Program-made: the position numbers and the translations under genes | Source: an uncultured Nitrospiraceae bacterium | GTDB taxonomy: Bacteria > Nitrospirota > Thermodesulfovibrionia > Thermodesulfovibrionales > SM23-35 | DNA length: 64,000 nucleotides | Direction: 5' to 3' | Assembly (NCBI GenBank): GCA_937138415.1 | Contig: CAKZPA010000034.1 | Coordinates: 43,992 to 107,991, forward strand | In this document: one piece after another, positions 59,766 through 64,000 of the stretch | Numbering within the stretch: the first letter of the stretch is position 1 | Layout: every line of letters starts with the position of its first letter | The notes under the pieces: model-generated | Database searches by the model: none | The model's input: the letters and a program-made list of their open reading frames with translations, nothing else | What the model was told of the DNA's origin: nothing

Positions 59766-62700
59766 TCAGGCTTCGACGAGCTGCATCGAAATTACTTTCG
59801 AAACGCCCGGCTCTTCCATGGTGATCCCATAGATGTAATCAGCGATGCTCATCGTATTCCTGTTATGGCTCACCACGATAAATTGGGTATCCTTCGAAAA
59901 ATCTTTCACCATTGCCGCGAACTTGTCGGTATTCACCTCATCGAGAGCCGAGTCTGCCTCATCGAGCACACAGAGAGGGGTCGGTTTGATGAGAAAACTG
60001 GCGAAGAGCAAGGCGAGCGCGGTGAGCGCTTTCTCGCCGCCCGAGAGCAGGTTGATATTCTGAAGTCGCTTTCCCGGAGGTTGGGCAATGATGTCTATCC
60101 CTGTTTCAAGAATATTGTTTTCATCCGTCATAATTAATTCTGCCTTCCCACCCGAAAAGAGCGACACGAAAACTTCCGAGAATTTGGCGTTTAGCGCTTC
60201 GAACGCCTCTCTCAGTTTTCTCCTCGTCGTAACGTTTATCTTCGTTATCGCCTCTTCGAGCTCGGCGATCGAGCGGGCCAGGTCATCCTGCTGGTTTTTC
60301 AGAAACTCATATCTTTCGCGGAGTTCCTCGTACTCTTCTATCGAGCCCAGGTTCACCTGTCCGAGCTCCTGTATTTTCTCGCGTAAATCGAGGAGTCTCG
60401 CTTCATCTTCTTTGGTGGGGAGTTCGACATCGATGACATCGATCGCCAGGCCATAATTTTGGCGAATCTGTTCGTGAAGGTTCTCCATTTTGATCCTGTA
60501 CTCCGTTTTCCGTACGTCGAGTTCGGTCAGTCTCTGTGACAACGCTTCCACATCCTTTCGCAGCACCTTCAGCCGTTGATTTACGGAAGCCAGCGCGCCG
60601 TTCTCCGCATCTATGACGTCTTTCCTCTCCGTAATATCTTTCCTAAACCTGTCGGCCTCCGCGACGAGAACCCTCATCTTCTGTTCAAACTCCGCCAACT
60701 CCCGATCGCGTTGGGAGATGCGCAATTCCGTGGAAGTAATTTCTTCCCTGAGATAGTGCATCTTCTCCCTGTTCGCAGTTGCTTCCCGGATAACGCTCTC
60801 CTTTTCCTTGCTCACGGAATCGAGTCTCTCCCGAAGGGATGTCGATGATAGTCGAATGTCCGTGATTTCAGCTCTGAAATCAGCAAGAATCGCCCTTTTC
60901 CCCGTTATTTCTTCACTGAGAGACGCGCTCTGCTCTTCGATCTCCTTTTTCTTCGTTTCGATCCGCCGAACCTCTTCTTCTTTTTCCCCGATATCCTTCT
61001 CCAAGACTGCTTTTTCACGCGATATCTGTTCGATCTCGAGCGAAAGATACGCAAGTTTCTTGCTTTTTTTCTCCTTTTCATCCCGCAGGTTTTCTGCGGT
61101 CATCTTCAGCATCGACAGCTCTTTCTCGTTTTCGACAATGGCGGATTCAATGGTCTTAAGTTCCTTCTCCCTGGCCTCGATGTTTTGCTGGATTGTATGC
61201 AGAGACGTCTGCAATTGCCCGATTTTCCGTCTCGTCTCTTCCCGTGCGTTCTCCGCTTCCCTGATTTCCCGTTTCCGCTTGAAAAACCCTCGCGTCTCGC
61301 CCGCGACAATCGATCCCGTGGATTCGATGACATCTCCGTCGAGTGTTACGAAAACCGATCGGGAGCCGGAGGCGAGAAGATCGATCCCCGTCTGCAAGTC
61401 GTCAACGATGCACACGTTTTCGAGAATATTGTCGGCGATATGTCGATATTGCTCGCTCGTTTGGACAAAATTGCGTGCCCATCCCAGCGCTCCGCGAGGG
61501 GCGCTCTTTTCCTCGCTCACGACCGGCGAATGTAGAGGAATAAAAGCGGTCCTCTCCAGCCCCTTTTCCTTCAGCCCGGCCACGGCCCGCCGAATATCCT
61601 CGTAAGACGATAAGATGAAGGCATTCACTTTATCTGACAGAACACTTTCTATAGCTTTTTCATACTTATTTTCGACTTCCAGAATATCGGTAAGCGAGGC
61701 AATGATCTCGAAATGGAGGTCTTTGCTGAGAAACTCCCTCGTCGCGTCATTGAACATCACTTCGCCCAGCGATTCAATGCGAGCACTGTACGAAGCAAGT
61801 TCTTCCCTGCAGGTTGAGAGCGATGCCCTGACCTGCTCCGCTTTCTCTCGAAAAGAAGAGAGTTCGCCAATTTTCCGCGCTTTCTGGTCTTTGAGCAATA
61901 GAACGTCATTGCCTCTCATGAGGAGCTTCGACTCCACATCCTTCAACAGAGAATCCAATTCCGACAGTGACCTCTTGACGTTGTCGGCATCCTTAATCGA
62001 GCCTTCTTCGCGATACTTCAGTCCCTCCAAGACAGTTTGTTGCTTGTTGTAGACGTTCCTGATATTGCTTAACTCCTCGGAAAATTTGAAAAGATCCTTT
62101 CTCCTATGTTCGAGTTCCTCTTCGAGTTGACTCAACGCATCCTCGACTTCCTGCATACGATCATTCCTCTCGGCAAAGACCTTCTCTTTCTTTTCTATTT
62201 CTTCCGTGAATTCTCTTTCGCTCGCCTCGAGAGTCTCTTTCCGCAGATCCAGCTCTCGTTCTTTGTCGCTGTACTCCGCTTCCTGGGCATGCAGTTTTGT
62301 GAGATACTCTTGAAAATTCTCTTTTTCCGTCCTCGCGATCGCGATCTCCCTTTCGATGAGTGCAATTTCTTTCTCGAGGTCGGCGAATGCATTCTGTATC
62401 CGCTCTAATTCCTTCTCAAGCGCGACGACGGCGATCCGTTTCGTCTCGGTATCATTCTCTATCGTTGAAAGTTCCGATTTCATGAGAACTTCTCTTTCTT
62501 TAATCCCGTTGTATTCAGTCACTATGTCATGAAATACATTCTTCAAGGTCTGATAGTCCCTTTTGGCTATCTTCAATTCTATGCCATGGATCTCGGAAGT
62601 GAGTTTTTTGAATCTCTCTGCCTTTTTCGCGAAACGGTCGAGAAGTGCTATCTGCTTTTTGACTTCGAGGATGATGTCATTTATTCTTTGTAGATTCGAT

Positions 62701-63272
62701 CTTGAAGACTCCAGTTTGGCCATCGCCTCTTTTCTTCTGGCATTGTACTTCATGACACCGGCGACTTCCTCAATAATGATTCGGCGCTCAATAGGCTTTG
62801 CATTCAGGATTTCGGCTATCCTATCCTGCTCGAGAATGGAGTAGCTTTTCACTTCAAGCCCAGTATCAAGAAAGAGATCTCTGATGTCCTTTAGCCTGCA
62901 CGCGCTCCTGTTAATCATGTACTCACTCTCGCCAGATCGGTAGAGCCGCCGGGTAACTGAAATGGTATCTGTGCATGTAGGATCTTCATCGCCACGATAC
63001 CCTGAACCACTCATTCCGGAGATCACTATGGTGACTTCAGCCATTCCTTTTGGCTTCTTCGAGGCTGAACCGGAGAATATCACCTCCTCCATTCTTTCAC
63101 CTCGGAGACTCTTAGCACTCTGCTCGCCGAGCACCCATCGGAAGGCATCAACGATATTGCTTTTTCCGCAACCGTTCGGTCCGACTATACATGTTATCCC
63201 AGGATGGAAATGGAAGGTTGTTCTGTCCGCGAAGGACTTGAAACCAATGATTTCAATTCTTTCGACTCTCAT
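59766..63272 (-). CDS. smc: Chromosome segregation protein SMC
   Basis: 1168 residues from ATG at 63272 (the frame extends 40 codons further without a start site). Walker A VGPNGCGKSNIVDAFRWVLG at 30-49; long coiled coil to about 500; hinge 505-660 with a Gly-rich segment; second coil; C-terminal LLSGGEKALTALALLFASFL signature and Walker B LCVLDEADSALDE. Complete and of normal length. It condenses and segregates DNA, loaded at parS by ParB; a parS palindrome lies 127 nt upstream. ScpA/ScpB are not in the window. Confidence 0.97.
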   Translation of the reverse strand: MRVERIEIIGFKSFADRTTFHFHPGITCIVGPNGCGKSNIVDAFRWVLGEQSAKSLRGERMEEVIFSGSASKKPKGMAEVTIVISGMSGSGYRGDEDPTCTDTISVTRRLYRSGESEYMINRSACRLKDIRDLFLDTGLEVKSYSILEQDRIAEILNAKPIERRIIIEEVAGVMKYNARRKEAMAKLESSRSNLQRINDIILEVKKQIALLDRFAKKAERFKKLTSEIHGIELKIAKRDYQTLKNVFHDIVTEYNGIKEREVLMKSELSTIENDTETKRIAVVALEKELERIQNAFADLEKEIALIEREIAIARTEKENFQEYLTKLHAQEAEYSDKERELDLRKETLEASEREFTEEIEKKEKVFAERNDRMQEVEDALSQLEEELEHRRKDLFKFSEELSNIRNVYNKQQTVLEGLKYREEGSIKDADNVKRSLSELDSLLKDVESKLLMRGNDVLLLKDQKARKIGELSSFREKAEQVRASLSTCREELASYSARIESLGEVMFNDATREFLSKDLHFEIIASLTDILEVENKYEKAIESVLSDKVNAFILSSYEDIRRAVAGLKEKGLERTAFIPLHSPVVSEEKSAPRGALGWARNFVQTSEQYRHIADNILENVCIVDDLQTGIDLLASGSRSVFVTLDGDVIESTGSIVAGETRGFFKRKREIREAENAREETRRKIGQLQTSLHTIQQNIEAREKELKTIESAIVENEKELSMLKMTAENLRDEKEKKSKKLAYLSLEIEQISREKAVLEKDIGEKEEEVRRIETKKKEIEEQSASLSEEITGKRAILADFRAEITDIRLSSTSLRERLDSVSKEKESVIREATANREKMHYLREEITSTELRISQRDRELAEFEQKMRVLVAEADRFRKDITERKDVIDAENGALASVNQRLKVLRKDVEALSQRLTELDVRKTEYRIKMENLHEQIRQNYGLAIDVIDVELPTKEDEARLLDLREKIQELGQVNLGSIEEYEELRERYEFLKNQQDDLARSIAELEEAITKINVTTRRKLREAFEALNAKFSEVFVSLFSGGKAELIMTDENNILETGIDIIAQPPGKRLQNINLLSGGEKALTALALLFASFLIKPTPLCVLDEADSALDEVNTDKFAAMVKDFSKDTQFIVVSHNRNTMSIADYIYGITMEEPGVSKVISMQLVEA

Positions 63273-63398
63273 TATGCCCAATACTATACAACACATGAAA
63301 AACGCTGGCAAGGTCCCAAAAACGAAGCGTAAGCAGTGCAATATCCTGCGCAAGGACGTACCCTGGAGCCGAGGACAATTCCCGCTCGGCATGAGGGC

Positions 63399-63418
63399 AT
63401 TGTTCCACGTGGAACAAT
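63399..63418. other. parS centromere-like site upstream of smc
   Basis: ATTGTTCCACGTGGAACAAT is a perfect 20-bp palindrome. Its core TGTTCCACGTGGAACA matches the bacterial parS consensus (TGTTNCACGTGNAACA) at every constrained position. It lies in the intergenic region between smc and the HsdR-N-like gene. ParB binding here would mark an SMC loading site. Confidence 0.9.
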
Positions 63419-63431
63419 TTACGAATGTGCC

Positions 63432-63460
63432 TTGATATTGTTGCTCAAGCCGGTTAAAAT
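63432..63460 (+). promoter_or_regulatory. Sigma-70 promoter of the HsdR-N-like gene
   Basis: TTGATA (63432-63437), 17-nt spacer, TAAAAT (63455-63460). It lies between the parS site and the start codon, about 25 nt before the ATG at 63485. Confidence 0.7.
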
Positions 63461-63484
63461 CGAACGAGAGGAAGGAGTTTTCCG

Positions 63485-64000
63485 ATGGAAGATCGTGAAA
63501 AATTAATTCGAGAGAAGATAGCTGAGAATGAAATGATCGAGAGGATACAGCACAAGGGGCTAAAACAATTTATGTGCGAATTTTAAAACAAAGGATTTCA
63601 TTATGGAAGACGTGGCGATAGATCCTCGCTTCCATATTGATACGGATATCGGCACGGTGGAAGTCGGCATAAACTTCCTCATGTCTCTTCAAGGACATGC
63701 TTTTTGCGCGATCCACTGCGCAACGTCGGCGATAGAGTCATGGGAGAGATATATCATCGCATTCGCGCGGGCTGCAATAGATTACCAAATACCATACGCA
63801 ATCATTACCGATGGTGTTAGAGCTAAGGTATTCGATATCCTTGGAAAATCCTCGAGCACACTTCCTGTCGGGGAACCGTTCCCCTGCCAGGAAGCGCTTC
63901 TCCTCATGAACCATTTTCGGCAATTGCCGTTTCCAGAGGGAAAAAGAGAAAAAGAAAGAAGGATTATCTATGCTTTCGAAGGCTTAGGTGATGTCCTAAA
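63485..64000 (+). CDS. HsdR N-terminal-domain-like protein, frame split, 3' end beyond window
   Basis: Two in-line pieces. The first, MEDREKLIREKIAENEMIER then IQHKGLKQFMCEF, starts after AAGGAG (7 nt) and ends at TAA (63584). The second is open from about 63564 to the window edge in the next frame and contains MEDVAIDPRFHIDTDI, VGINFLMSLQGHAFCAIHCA, AIDYQIPYAIITDGVRAKVF and EALLLMNHF, the pattern of the type I restriction R-subunit N-terminal nuclease-like domain (HSDR_N_2). The pieces would join by a +1 shift at the TTTT TAA at 63581-63586. It could be a sequencing indel, a pseudogene or programmed frameshifting. Stand-alone HSDR_N_2 proteins are not restriction enzymes by themselves. Confidence 0.55.

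Overview
The window reads as chromosomal DNA of a diderm (Gram-negative type) bacterium. KdsC-type Kdo phosphate phosphatase, a two-partner secretion outer-membrane pore, PEP-CTERM surface proteins, a lipid-linked sugar gene set and the order pheA-hisC-aroF-tyrA-aroA-cmk-ispH-rpsA-sppA-HU all fit Nitrospirota or a Desulfobacterota-like lineage. That placement is inference from gene content and order; there is no rRNA to confirm it. The DNA is fairly GC-rich and gene-dense, with no prophage, transposase, CRISPR array or tRNA that I can support.

Left part, about 1-23.6 kb: an accessory, secretion-rich island, mostly on the minus strand. It holds a two-partner secretion operon (DUF2292-like small protein, exported SlyD-like FKBP, TpsB pore, giant filamentous-haemagglutinin-like TpsA running off the left edge). 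Next come a PstS-like exported binding protein and three PEP-CTERM proteins, a second DUF2292-like gene, a PhoB-type response regulator, small cysteine-rich or zinc-ribbon proteins, an HMA-like protein and an exported PHP-type phosphoesterase. Eight promoters here share one architecture: 7-mers of the type TGTAACA/TGTCATA repeated every 11 bp, with the last unit exactly 9 nt upstream of a -10 hexamer. This is the PHO-box layout. One copy precedes the response regulator itself, so the island looks like a self-contained PhoB regulon devoted to surface and secreted proteins. An orphan ParA, a hypothetical gene and a small membrane protein lie in the middle of it.

Centre, about 23.7-44.4 kb: housekeeping and envelope genes. 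These are a propionate/acetate-CoA ligase, a TIGR01212 radical SAM protein, a Lon-like protease, then a plus-strand run kdsC-pgsA-plsY-TPR protein-DUF4388/pseudopilin fusion, queC, DUF1284 and UPF0158. On the minus strand follow a GroES-like protein, a beta-CASP hydrolase, SixA, a flippase-like protein, an ArnC-like GT2, a PAP2-glycosyltransferase fusion and a CobA-HemD fusion. The last five overlap or nearly abut.

Right part, about 44.1-64 kb: the aromatic amino-acid/rpsA superoperon (minus strand), a class II CPD photolyase, a flavin-binding oxidase-like protein, an NAD(P)-binding protein, a GlcD-like FAD oxidase coupled to a tandem universal stress protein, and smc. A perfect parS palindrome lies just upstream of smc. 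The window ends in a type I restriction HsdR-N-like gene whose reading frame is split at a TTTT TAA site.
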